Positions 23,444 to 36,361 of a stretch of 64,000 nucleotides of DNA are shown piece by piece; within the stretch, counting starts at the first letter, position 1, and each line of letters begins with the position of its first letter. The translations under genes were made by a program, and so were the position numbers. The DNA is from Paramecium sonneborni (taxonomy: Eukaryota; Ciliophora; Oligohymenophorea; Peniculida; Parameciidae): assembly GCA_905182985.1 (NCBI GenBank), contig CAJJDN010000100.1, positions 73,533-137,532 of the forward strand. The letters are read 5' to 3'. The notes under the pieces are model-generated. The model worked only from the letters and a program-made list of their open reading frames with translations, did no database searches and had not been told where the DNA came from.

Positions 23444-25449
23444 ATGTCCCTAAATTCATAATTCCCTAAACAAGTTCCATTCCTTCCTGGCCATGTCTTC
23501 TCAGATCCCTTTAAAGAAAATCATCATAAAACTCAGCAATTTTCTCATATCAATGGAACTGTGTAAGAGAAAACCAATTTTATTCACGAAGAATTTGATC
23601 CTAACCTCATGGATTCAATGAAATTTAATGCTCCACCTAATCTAACTTATGGAAGTAGACAACCACCAGAAAATGATTATATTCCTCGCATTTAACCACC
23701 ATGGTTAAAATATGATCGAGCTGTTTTACGTTTTTATGGATATTTCTAAGAATCTGTTGTTGAAAATCCGAATGAGAACTTCAGAATAAGAAAAGTCATC
23801 ATCTATTACTATTTATCAGATGGTACAATACATGTGGCAGAAGTAAATTATAATTATAATCATCTCTAGCCCAGAGTACCAAATGCAGGAATCCCTTAAG
23901 GTTTATTTATCAAGAGATAAAAAATACCAAAAAAATTAGGTAAACAAGACTTTTACCTATGGGAAGATTTTCAATTATGCACCAATATCAATTTTTACGA
24001 AAGAGTTATATTTCAATTCATATGTTTTTTAGGTATTTAGAATTTAAGATTGTGATACTTTTACTAGAGAATTCTATGAATATATGGGAAAACCTTTAAG
24101 TTTACCTGAACAAATGCCAAGAGATAATTTCGAAAATATTAGAGAAACTAAAGATCTTAAAATTAATCCACCTGATACTAAAGAATATAAAGAATATTTC
24201 GAAGTCAAATTAGGTGGAGGACATCCTAATGGAGGATTAAATAAATATTTATAAAATGATAGAAAAGTCTTATCATTTGATATTATTTGGGATGATGCCT
24301 CCATTGAAGGATAATTAAATTATTACACATTGAATTTTTATCTAGCTGATGATACATGTGAAGTGAAAGAAGTTAGAAAATAGAATTCAGGAAAGGATCC
24401 TTATCCATTAATGTTAAGGAGATAAAAGATACCAAAAGCCCCAATTCTCACTCATTATCCAGGAATGACTCTTAAGAAAGAAGAATTTTATAGTCCTCAG
24501 GATTTAATTTGTGGAAACACAGTAAAGATCTATGGAAGGTAATGTTTTATTTATGGATGTGATGATTTTACAAAAGAATATTATTTGAATGTTTTAGGAA
24601 TTCAATAAAAGTAAGACATTGTAAATCTATAAAAGGCCTGCCACATTAAAATAGGAGAGAGGCAAAAAGTTTTATTAACCAGTTCCTCCATATAATGGTT
24701 ATGGATATGAGGAGGATTCTTTAGGATCAGTATATTCTTTGTAACCAAAACCACCAAAAAAGGATGTCAGAAAGAATTTCACATAAGATTAATTTATATT
24801 GAGATTTGAAGCAAGATAAATCAGTGAGGTTAGAGAAGAGAATTCAAGAAGATTTATAATATCTTTCTATTGTGGTGATGATACTGTTTAAGTGTATCAA
24901 ACATCTGAAAGGAATAGTGGAATATGGGTATTTATAAATGATAAATTGAAAGGGTGGAAAATTTTAAGAAAGATCTAGATAAAAAAATCCTTTGACAAAT
25001 GATTATTATACTGAAAAGGTATTAATATAAGTTAATATGAAAGGATTTTTAATTAGGAGGGATTGTTTAATTTAATGTTTACAAATTTTAATTGATGAGA
25101 GCAGATGAATTTACCATCAATTATATGAAATAAAAACCAGATGTTTTTAAAGAAGCTGACATTTCTTAAATCATAGCAAAATTAAGACTTTTTGCTGATG
25201 GGTATTAAAATTTCGATAGTTTCTTATTGGATTTAATGAAGTATGAATTAGATTAATAAATAAAGGAAATTGGATAAATAACTTTAAGGATAAATTGGAT
25301 TTGATGAATTATCATAAGGTTTGTAAGAATTAGGATTTAATTTAACATTGTAAGAATAATATTTCCTGATGAGAGAATTTGATAGAAATGGAGATTGGAA
25401 ATTGTGTATGCAATCATTATGGGGTGCATTAGGTGGGAAAAGAGCTTGA
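23444..25449 (+). CDS. EFHC1: EFHC1/Rib72-like axonemal protein with three DM10 domains
   Basis: 616 aa, six introns (23843-23869, 24006-24033, 24611-24635, 24928-24952, 25019-25043, 25241-25265). Three DM10 domains follow one another, beginning with VLRFYGYF (about residue 85), VLSFDIIWDD (about 255) and FILRFEA (about 390). Each contains the aromatic/Asp-Asp-x-(Val/Ile) pattern (YLSDGTIHVAE, YLADDTCEVKE, YCGDDTVQVYQ) and a following RRQKIP or similar. The C-terminus is a degenerate EF-hand pair, the last with FDRNGDWKLC. This is the family of doublet microtubule inner proteins Rib72/EFHC1/EFHC2, found in motile cilia. The length is right for the family (about 640). It shares a 49-bp divergent gap with the pseudokinase. 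Confidence 0.93.
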
Positions 25450-25525
25450 TAAATTTATTATATAATCAATGCATTTAATACATAATCAAAAAATAATGAT
25501 CTAAAAAAGAAATTCATTGAATATA

Positions 25526-26087
25526 ATGGAATTGCCAACGAGATTATCTACTGCTTGTACAAACCAAGTATAGAATATCATAATTTATTAGGATGCACCA
25601 TCTCCAATTAAATTAATTAGGAAACTGACAAGGCAAGCATCTACAATTAATGGATCATCTACTAAAATTTAGACTTGCACTTCAATTGTTCCTAATAAAA
25701 GTTAAGATGTTATCTAAAAATGTATTTCAATTGTTGAGCAAATTCGACAATAATATCAAGAAAGGTAGGCTAGTAGATTTTTTCATATCCGTTCTTGTTC
25801 TATGCCTTGCGATAGAGTTTCTGTTATCAATTAATTGATTGATACAATATTACCTCAATCTCCAAGGAAATAGCAAAGATCAATAGAGTAAGATTGATAT
25901 TTTTATTTGAAGGGGTGAAATTCAATCTGTGATGAATTAATTGATAGAAGAGAAGCAATATAAATAAAAGGCAATTGATTAGAGAGATAGTTTGACTAAA
26001 AGACAAGATTATTCTATATAATAACTCGTAAGATTTTAAGTATATTTAAAGAAATCTCGAATTGAGCAATATAAAAAGTTGAATTGA
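25526..26087 (+). CDS. Small coiled-coil orphan, 178 aa
   Basis: One 25-nt intron (25888-25912) links two frames that would otherwise stop. The N-terminal half is Ser/Thr/Ile-rich and the C-terminal 60 residues are a Lys/Gln/Arg-rich predicted coiled coil. I recognise no family. It begins 76 bp downstream of the ciliary EFHC1 gene on the same strand. Co-function with it is only a guess. Confidence 0.65.
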
Positions 26088-26304
26088 GTATTTGATAAAA
26101 TCATGATATCTCAAATAATATGTTTTATTATATATTAGTTATAATTAAATCTGATTTAAATAAAAATAATATTCTATATTTTATTATTAAATGATGTTTT
26201 GATTGTCTAAAGATAGCCCACAGTAGCCATTATGAAAAAAGAATTCACAATCTAATTAACTTTGAATATAATTCTTAAAATTAATATAAATAATATTAAT
26301 AAAC

Positions 26305-27740
<1,436 letters not shown>

Positions 27741-27804
27741 TGAACAGAAAATATGATATTTTTTATCAAACCCATTAAATAAATTAATCAATTTTAGTTT
27801 ATCA

Positions 27805-28172
27805 ATGATTGCACGCTTGTCTACAACATTCCTTAAAAACCTAAGACAAGCTATATGCATTGTCCCTGATACAGAAATCACTATCAATGACAAAGTATTC
27901 TTTTTTGAATAGGTAATTCTTTTTACTTACTTTAGAATTAAGTTAAAGCTATCCCTTTAAGATGTGTCTTAAAAGAATATTTATTATAGGAAAGTGAGTA
28001 TGTTGAAGAAGCTAATTAAGTTGAATAAGATTCCAATGAAAACTTAGAATCATAAGAAGAATTTTCTGACGATGAAAACAATGAAGATGATTAAGGTCCT
28101 TCTGGTGGAAGAATGATGCCTGTAATTGAACTAATTAAGGGATTTATTCCTAGAATTATTGGTGCAATTTGA
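27805..28172 (+). CDS. Small protein with acidic middle, 114 aa, unknown
   Basis: One 23-nt intron (27913-27935) joins two exons in frame. The first 25 residues (MIARLSTTFLKNLRQAI) are basic and amphipathic, like a mitochondrial presequence. The middle is strongly acidic (Glu/Asp/Gln). The C-terminus is a short hydrophobic segment, MMPVIELIKGFIPRIIGAI. It starts 64 bp after the AGC kinase. No family recognised. The first in-frame ATG after a TGA was chosen. Confidence 0.55.
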
Positions 28173-28878
28173 GCATTTTAAATTCAAAATTTACAAGCTA
28201 TTATTATTAAATTTCATAATTATATATATGTATTTATTTCTCATTTCCTTTACTTTTATCTCTAATACTACTAAAGAAATTAAAATACATAATAAACTTA
28301 ATTCATAAATTTAATTGAGCTCATTAAGAAATAAAATTATGAATTAAGAGATAATATTTTAATGTATTTTTGTTAATTAAATTATCGAATTTATACAAAT
28401 ATATTTTTGAAATAAATATTGATTTAAATAGAAGCTTCAATTTTATAAATTTTTAATATAAAGTAAAATTTGTATATATCTTCTTTCTACTAATATCTAA
28501 TTATTATTTATGAAATAATGGAGTTTAAATGTTGTGTCATCTAAATATTATGAAGGTTTAAGAACATTTAATGAGATTTAGAGATTTTTTTCATTTACCC
28601 AATATTTTTCTGAATTTAAGAGTTTTAGTTTTGTAGATTAAAAAAAAAAATTGAATAATTTTTCCAAAGCGAGACAAATAATAATTATCATAAAAGGAAA
28701 CTGCAATAACTTTTTCTACAAATAACATGGCTTTTCGAATAACTTATTTAAATAAGTTAGTTTCAAAGATTAATAAGTATGAAAATTCATTCTAAATAAA
28801 TTAATTACCCTACCTGATACTAAATGCAAAGTCATTTAAATTAATAAATAGCCTTGAGGTCATATTAGAAAAAAAACC
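28173..28878. other. Intergenic stretch with one possible 90-aa frame
   Basis: 706 bp before the RING gene. A plus-strand frame from ATG 28510 to TGA 28782 reads like protein (Gln via TAA/TAG, aromatic-rich) but has no motif and could be chance or an unspliced first exon. Nothing else is visible. Confidence 0.3.
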
Positions 28879-29553
28879 ATGAAAGAAACAATTTTAGATG
28901 AATTTGAAAACTCTTCATCAGAATAATGTGACAATGTTAATTATTTACAAAATGATAGAAATTAAATAAGTAGTTATGATGAAGTAGTGAGATTTCAATC
29001 ATAAATGAGTGAAAATAACATCAGAAAATATTAGGCAAACACTTTATTAAAAAGTTAAAAAGAATCTATAATAGATGAATTGTCAGGATATTCAGATGAT
29101 ATAAGTAGCTCATAATTTGATGAGATTAATTCGGAGGAAAATTAGGTAGATTCTTTAAATGATAATTCAATTGAATCTATACCATGTAGGTTGTCAGGTG
29201 ATGACTATAGTAGTTCATTTGGTGATTTGTTTGATTCAAGTAGTGATGAGAATTCTTCAGTGATAAGTGATATTGAGGAAGTGAATAGTTAAACTTCATC
29301 ACGAAGTTTAAGTTTTAGAAGAGAAATAGCGGAACAAACAAGGAATTTTCATCCTAATAAATATCATAAAATTACAGAATACTTGTAAAGTATTTAGAAA
29401 TTAAAATTTGATTTATGTTCGATATGTATAGAGGAAGATTATTTGAGAATAATGAAATGTAAGCATTATTTTCATAATGATTGTATCAATAGATGGCTTA
29501 TTGAGAAAAATAATTGTCCAAATTGTAGATCTATTTTAAATTCTAGCTTCTGA
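28879..29553 (+). CDS. RING-H2 protein with Ser/Asp-rich N-terminus
   Basis: 224 aa, intronless. About 165 residues are Ser, Asp, Glu and Asn-rich and probably disordered. The C-terminal RING-H2 reads CSIC...CKHYFHNDCINRW...CPNCR, the C3H2C3 zinc pattern with the conserved Trp that contacts the E2. It is thus a probable E3 ubiquitin ligase with the RING at the extreme C-terminus. There is no transmembrane segment. Its 3' end is 208 bp before HAP2 on the same strand. The start is the first ATG after an in-frame TGA. Confidence 0.82.
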
Positions 29554-29761
29554 TTGATGAAACTATATGTCATATATAATATTAATTATAATTATTTACA
29601 CACTTAATTTATAATTTGGATATCAAGTCATTTAATATGTTTATTTATATAATATATTTATAGACATTAAAATAGAATTAGAAAGTCTAAAAGTTTACTA
29701 TAAATTTAGTTCAAAATTAGATTATATAGATGATTTTAAAGTAAAAAATGAATATTATAAA

Positions 29762-31888
29762 ATGATAGTGATAATATTGATTAGTTTAACACTTAAGACT
29801 TTAGCTGAAATTGTTTCGTAATCATAAATAAATAAATGTTATGCTAATTCAACAAATAATACTGAATGCTCTGAGAAAATGGTTATATCTTTAACAGTAG
29901 ATAATGGTTAGTAGACTGTGACAGAATATATAAAAATAAATGAGACTATGGTAAATAATGAATCATCATAACTTAAAACACCAATAATAATATCAATAAC
30001 AAAGACTCCAGTTTATGCATTTTATCCATTGAAATATACAAAAGATTATAATAGTTAACCATATGAGGTGAAAATAGCAGGTGCCATATTATCATGTGAT
30101 GATAGTTGGTATTCGAATTCTCCAACTTGTGGATTTCAATATTAAAATAATAAGAAAATATTTGATAGCCAAGGATTTTGTTGTTCTTGTGGAATTTTGG
30201 ATATAATTGGTCTTAGTGATGAGTTTGCAAGAGGAAATATATGTAGTTAAGCAGGATTGAGAACAGCAACAATGGCATTTTGTTTACGATACTCAAATTT
30301 ATGGTATAGGTAATAAATATATTAATATAAAAGTGGTTATGAAATAGGAACTTATAGTATATTTTACAATATAACAATTTCAATTATATATTCTAATTAA
30401 GAATAAGAAGAATTGAAATTAGGAAGTGAAGTAAAAGTTGTTTAAGGCAAAACTTTAATTGGTAGAATAATTGGAGATTTTACACCTTTAAATCCACCAC
30501 CTTCTTTAGAATCATTTATTTTAATGAGACCATCCTCACCTAGTAGTAATACAAGAGTTTAGGCAGGTTCATCTGCATTTATGATAATTTCAAAAGATAA
30601 AGTTGGAGAAGGAGAATGTAATAAAATAGGAGTTTCTTATACTTCATTTCGTACAGAGGCAGATAGATGTAAAAAATAAGCTAAATCTTGTTTAAATAAT
30701 TAATTGGAAGATTTTTATTTAGAAGATTAAGCTTTAATTGCTAATAATTCATAACCAAAATATTTATTATCGAGATATGGTAAATTCAAGTCCATTTATA
30801 TTAACAATGATACATATTTATAATATAGTGTAGAAGGATCAATGTCTACACTTATTACTCTTGAAATTAATACAACTGGTCGAATATCTTATGTTGTTAA
30901 TTTAGGATTAGGAAAAATTGATTTAGCAGAAATATAAGATTTTGAAGCTAAATCTGGTAATGGATTACTTTATGCCTAAATTACTAATATTGGTGATATT
31001 CCTAGTGAATTCAATACATATTTAAATTGTTCTATAAATGTCATTCCAATCAATTCTGTAGCATTGTATTTGGATCCGTTAGAAAGTTACATTATCAAAA
31101 AAGATGTTAATGTATTAAGTGATATGAATAAATCTAATCTATGCAATTTTAGTTTATTGAACAATTAAGGTACATTATTGGATTGGAAATTAATTGAATT
31201 TAATACAACTGAAATTTAACATATTAGTGAATAAAATAGGGATGAATAAAATATTTAAGATAATGAAATCTTAGCTTCAGATGAAATCTAAGATCATTGT
31301 ATTTCAGATTGTTCAGTATTTTTTGATATTAAATGCTATCTACTTAATGAATGCAATTCTTAAATTATTACTTTTTTTATTGTTCTAGGATTAACATTTT
31401 TATTCTTTTTTATATGTTTAACTTGCTTAAGTTACAGAAAAAAACTTTGCTGTTGCTGTAAAAAACATAAATCTCCTAAATCTACAGTATTAGAATAAAT
31501 AATTTATAAAGATTGTAACAATAATAAATAATTAAAAAAATAATATGAAAATTCAATTTTAAAATCAAATAATGATTCATAATAGAGTTACTATAATAGT
31601 TCTAATCTTGATAATAGAATTATGTATTTAAATTTGGCTATAGGTTTAGATCCTATTTCCAATCATTTATAATCAGATGTTTCATTTGAAGTTTTGGCAA
31701 CATATTCCAAAAAATAATTAATAAAAATTACTATTAAGAAAAAGAGCTATTTTTTAAAAGTCTTTTAAAAGGTTTATGGGAAAGAATCTTTAGAAAATAA
31801 TGTCAGAAAATATTTCTAAAAAAAATGTGATTCAGTATTATTATTTAGTAATCTACTAACCAATCTCCCATTGTTTGGTTTACTATGA
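29762..31888 (+). CDS. HAP2: HAP2/GCS1 gamete fusion protein
   Basis: 700 aa, one 24-nt intron (30310-30333). HAP2 drives gamete (in ciliates, conjugation-partner) membrane fusion. A short signal peptide (about 1-16) begins the protein. The cysteine-rich ectodomain contains the family's HAP2-GCS1 block, CDDSWYSNSPTCGF followed by SQGFCCSCG, then further spaced cysteines. One transmembrane helix (about 530-550) follows CNSQIITFFIV. Next is a basic juxtamembrane KKLCCCCKKHK, four adjacent cysteines suited to palmitoylation. A cytosolic tail of about 140 residues closes the protein. The length is close to Tetrahymena HAP2 (about 740 aa), and the family is structurally a class II fusogen. It is probably expressed only in mating-reactive cells, but no promoter signal can be read. 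Confidence 0.92.
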
Positions 31889-32398
31889 TATCATGATTGT
31901 GTATATAATTTATTCAAAATATCTATTTTTAAATAAATATTAAATATTTTTTTCGATTTAAAAGTTTTTATATTCTGATGGATAGAACTAAGATAAATTC
32001 AAATATTATTAAATGATTTTATAAGATAAAACAAAATAATCTAAATATGAAAATCTCATTAAAACTTAAATTATAAAAACTTGAAAAGAGTTATCAATTA
32101 ACTTATTTGATGATCTAGGATGATGATAAAATATTTAGAGATTTAGTCATATTAACATTAAAAATAAATGTATTATAATTTACATTATTCATAATTTAAA
32201 ATACTTTGAATTTAAAAAAAGAAAACACTAAATTTTTCATCAGATTAGTACTAAAAATAATAAGGTAAATCAAAAGTATTTATGGAAAGATAAAACAAAA
32301 TTTATTGGTAAATTAACTAAGCTATGAAAACTGAATGATAAATAATTTTTAACTCCTTTTTTTAACAAGTTAAATTTAATAAATAATGTAGTAAAACA
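31889..32398. other. Convergent gap with one possible 95-aa frame
   Basis: 510 bp between HAP2 and the 234-aa gene. A plus-strand frame from ATG 32047 to TGA 32334 is Lys/Leu/Ile-rich and would form amphipathic helices. In DNA this AT-rich such a length is not unusual by chance. No other signal. Confidence 0.3.
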
Positions 32399-33103
32399 TC
32401 ATTTTTTTTTCATCACTAATTCTGATTTTTTAACTGCTCTTAAATAAGTATATTGAAGGGCAACTTCTTATTTTTTAGAGAGCTTTTCATTCTACTTTTA
32501 ATAATAATTATTTTATGAAACATTTTTATTAGTTTGATCTAAAACACTTCTCTAATCCTTTTAGGAAGAACGAATAGGATTTGGTTATTCAATTTTATAA
32601 TCAAGTCTATGTTTAATTGTATCAATATGAAACCAATTAACATCTGATGGAAGAGTTTTTTCTTTATTTTGATTGAGATTGGCTTCATAAATATCATTTT
32701 AATCAACATGCGAGCTCCTATTATCCATTATTCTTCTTTTCTAAGGTGAAACTGTTTCTGATTGTTATTATTATTATTTCATAGGTGAACGCGTCACTTT
32801 TATTTCTTATCCATAAATATCTGATATTTTTCTACTAAGAGGATCTTTAATAGTTTCTTTCGGTTAAAATGTGCTTAGACTCTTTCTTAAATCTCTTTTC
32901 TAAAATGAATTATCTTATGGATAGAAATGCTCATTTGAATGATCTGGGATTTTATGTCTGTTAGGAGTTTTATTTAATGGTATGCTTTTCACTATGCATG
33001 AACTTTGAATATGATCATGTGCTGTGAATGTTCTTTTACCTCTATTTTATAGTTTACTTACAGAATTCCCTGTTATAGGATTGTTTTTTATGGAGGATTT
33101 CAT
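32399..33103 (-). CDS. Basic orphan protein, 234 aa
   Basis: One intact 235-codon frame, no intron. Rich in Lys, Arg, Ser, Gln and Asn, with many short Ser-Pro and Thr-Pro sites (SPMKQ, VSPQKRR, NKTPNRH) in the first 150 residues. That suggests a disordered, phosphorylated protein that might bind microtubules or nucleic acid. The tail is helical and ends in a Lys run. No family recognised. The 5' end is 37 bp from the divergent PPP1R11 gene. Confidence 0.7.
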
Positions 33104-33140
33104 TAATTAATTCTAATATTCACAATACCAAAACATAAAT
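33104..33140. promoter_or_regulatory. 37-bp divergent intergenic region
   Basis: Only 37 bp separate the ATG codons of the 234-aa orphan (minus) and PPP1R11 (plus), so both promoters and 5' leaders must overlap each other or lie within the opposite gene. The sequence is AT-rich with no motif I can name. Confidence 0.6.
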
Positions 33141-33498
33141 ATGTTATCATTAACTTAAACTGATATCTAAGTAAATCAGAATCATTTATTTTTTATAAGA
33201 TTCAATAAGAACCAACAACAAAATCAGAAAAATAGAAAAAAATCAAATTAATCAATAAATCTGTAAAATGGACAGAAGATACCATTGACAATGAAAATAC
33301 TGGAAAATTTAAATTCAATGGTATTATTTCTATTTAATTTTAGTTTGTCGACCATAGTTTAATCATTAATTACAAAATTGCTAATAATCTGATACATGTA
33401 CTAGTGATGATGAATCTAATGCTATTGATAGAGATAAAAAATCAAAGCAAAAACATAAACTATATTGTTCTAAACTTAAGTTGAAGTAGATATCATGA
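33141..33498 (+). CDS. PPP1R11: PP1 inhibitor, PPP1R11/Ypi1 family
   Basis: 101 aa, two introns (33171-33199, 29 nt; 33321-33343, 23 nt). The family core VKWTEDTIDNEN matches the invariant V-x-W-(T/S)-x-DT-(V/I)-DNE of inhibitor-3. The preceding KSVKW fits the RVxF-type PP1 docking motif. In other species the core is followed by a Cys-rich stretch; here the matching region is VCRPQF with two further cysteines (NC, TC) and an acidic SDDESN. The C-terminus is basic. The protein would bind and inhibit or chaperone the PP1 catalytic subunit. The length is typical (100-155 aa). Confidence 0.85.
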
Positions 33499-34432
33499 AT
33501 CATAATAATACATAAAGTTATTTTACAACTTTTTCTTTTTCATTATTTGAAGAAATTATTTAAAATCTCATATTTCTTCGCTCTATAATCAATTAATTCT
33601 CTTAAAAAAATAAGTAATAATTAAAACTCAGATTTATAAAATTTTATCTTAGAAACCATTCCTCATAAAATTAAAAAAGAATTGACTCTCTTTTTTGTTC
33701 TCATTTAAACGAATCAATTTATTAAATTAAAGAAGCTCTAAAAAAAAAATGAACTTAACCAAAAATATTTAATAATGAAATTAAAAAAGAAATATTTTAA
33801 ATCTTGTTTAAATTAATATTCAATAAATCTCACTAATCTTTTTTTTCAATATAATCCTAAAGATCTAAATTTATTGACAAGTTACCTCTTTATTATTAGC
33901 TTCTAAAATATAATCCAAAAAATTTTTGAAAATTTTAAAATAGAATTTTTATATTTTATTTTTTTAAGAATATAATTAAAAATATTTCAAGCAATTTTAA
34001 GTTAAATTATTTAAAATCAATTAAATTAGACTATCAAAGAATAAAATAAAATATCTTAATAGTCATATTCAATATCAATAACCAAATACCAAACAATAAA
34101 AACACACAGCAACATCATATTTCTTTTTAAGTATAATGATGAATGAACTTTAAATTTTAGGCAAATCGATAAACTTCGTTATAAATTTTAATTAAAACTA
34201 TTTATTGAGAAAACCCTTCAGTTTTAAATAAGAAAGAACAATTGATTTTAGCTATCTAATAATCTATGACATTAACACAAATAAAGTCCATTTGTAAAGA
34301 AAACTTTTAATTAAAGCCTTTTTTGTTCATAAATAATTAATTTATTGAAATACCATTTATTTTAAAGATTTTTTTATCATTTTAATTAATTCAAGTAGAA
34401 GCTATAATATTTATTATAATAGTTTTTAAAAT
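33499..34432. other. Long AT-rich intergenic region, nothing recognised
   Basis: 934 bp upstream of the Gln-rich RING gene, well above the local average spacing. A/T runs dominate, and frames on both strands are short and without motif. Confidence 0.5.
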
Positions 34433-35582
34433 ATGGATGCTTAAATTTAGGTTTCATCTGAAGATTTTGAAGTAAACTCAGCTTAAAGGAATACATCTTA
34501 ATCTGATCAATCAGATGATTTAGAGAATATGATGTAATTCAGTAAACAAAAAAAAAGTATTTAGTAATATGTTATTAAAAGCTAATAAAAGATAAAGCAA
34601 ATAAAATTTACCAAATATTAAAAGGGTAATATAAAAAAGAGATAACAAGATGACAAATAAATAACAACTATAATATAAAGAAATGCCAAATAATTAATAA
34701 AAGATGAATTTAAAAAAAAAAAGTAGTCTTAGTAATTAATTTGCTGAGGTATTTGAAGATAACTTATTAGCCAATACTTAATAAAAAAATAAGATTGAGT
34801 AAGTATTTCAAGTCTAATAAAAATTTGAACACAAAATTTAAGAAAAAAATTAATAGAACTATCAAGGATTAGAAAACGATAAAAATGTTTCTATTTAGTA
34901 GCCATAATAAGAATAATTGGATGTTAATAACTTATAATAAATAGAGGTTAATAATATTTAATAAAACCAACTTCCAAACTATCTTAATAATACAGGATAA
35001 TTTTAATATTTAAGAACTGCTTTGTCTAAAAATATTAAGCATTAGCCTTTGCTTTTTAAGAGATTTTTAAATTTCCTTTAAATGACATAAGAGGAATATG
35101 ATCATATCAAATAATCATTTCCAGAAATACCGCCTGACTTTCTTCCATAATTTATTTTGGAATAAAGACAAATTAATAAGGCTTTCCAAAACAATTAAAA
35201 TTAATAACAATAATAATAATAATAATAAATTAATTAAGTTTTGTAGAATTAATTTCGTTAATAATAATAGTAACTAAATAATTAATTTATGTTGAATTAA
35301 TAATATTAATAATAATAGAATTTCTAGTTCTTTTAGAATTAACAATAATAGTAAAACTAAATATAATAACATTAAGAACAAGAAGAACGAAATTTTATTG
35401 AAACTGAATTTAAATTTAACCCACAATTATCAGATGGTAATTTAGAGTGTGCTATTTGTGCTTAAACTTACTTAAATGGGGAAAAATTGGCAATATTACT
35501 TTGTATCCATAGATTTCATTTAAATTGTTTTACTAGTTGGATGTAAAAGTCTCCATTATGTCCAATTTGCCATCATGGTTGA
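34433..35582 (+). CDS. Gln/Asn-rich RING-H2 protein
   Basis: 374 aa, one 25-nt intron (34557-34581). A Lys/Gln-rich N-terminal half precedes a short structured-looking block (FKRFLNFLQMTQEEYDH). Then about 70 residues are mostly Gln and Asn (about 35190-35370), encoded by TAA/TAG. The C-terminal RING-H2 reads LECAICAQTY...CIHRFHLNCFTSWM...CPICHHG and ends the protein. It is a probable E3 ubiquitin ligase. The Gln/Asn tract is prion-like in composition. Same layout (disordered N-terminus, RING at the end) as the 224-aa gene at 28879, but with no clear similarity outside the RING. Confidence 0.82.
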
Positions 35583-35661
35583 TTTATTTTTTTTCATTTT
35601 GTATAAAATGATTATATATAACATTTTTTTTTGAAATAATAAAAAATTAATCGTTGTTAAT

Positions 35662-35958
35662 ATGAATTTTAATTTATTTATAATGTTCGCTATTCTTACT
35701 CATATCAATTTCTTGTTGATTAATTTAGTTCATTGATCATAAGAGGCTTTGGTTTTAGGATTGATTGAGTATCTTTTATAAAATTAACAAAAAAGATATC
35801 ATCAAATATAAACTTGTAAGAATAACTAATATATTCATTTTATCAAAAATTTAATTATTTCAATTATTCAAACTAGTTCTAAAAATAAGGTAGACTTAAA
35901 AGAGATTTCAATTTTTGATTTGGTAATTAAAGAGAAAGATATTGAAATATTTTTTTGA
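35662..35958 (+). CDS. Possible small gene, 92 aa, needs an 18-nt intron
   Basis: Two protein-like stretches, a hydrophobic MNFNLFIMFAILTHINFLL and a Gln/Lys-rich second part ending in TGA, share a frame interrupted by one TGA. Removing an 18-nt GT...AG segment gives 92 residues. That is shorter than any other intron here, so either the intron call is wrong or this is chance or a decayed gene. No family recognised. Confidence 0.3.
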
Positions 35959-36361
35959 TTAATAAAAAAAAGGAAATCAGTAATTGAAATAATAACAATA
36001 AGATTAATTATTTAAAGATGTTGAAAAAGATAGTTATGAGTTTTAAGTGTGACTTTAATTATAAAATTTTGAAAAATAATTTAAACTTTAGTATTAACAT
36101 ATATATAAATTAAGATTATTAATTAAATATCAAATAGATAGTTAGGTATAATTGTTTTATTTGTTCAAACATATAAACATGTATTGATTTTAAATAAAAA
36201 CTCTAATTAAGATAAGTATTTTAAAAGTGTATTTAAGTAAGTGATATGATTATAGTGGAATAAAGTGAATAAATTTGGATTAGATTGGAGAGTTGTAATT
36301 TAGGGAAGCATTACTTTACAAAATTTGATTATGAGTTTATAATTAGTTTTTTTATTTATAA
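35959..36361. other. Intergenic, nothing recognised
   Basis: 403 bp of AT-rich sequence upstream of the MAP3K-like kinase. Confidence 0.5.
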
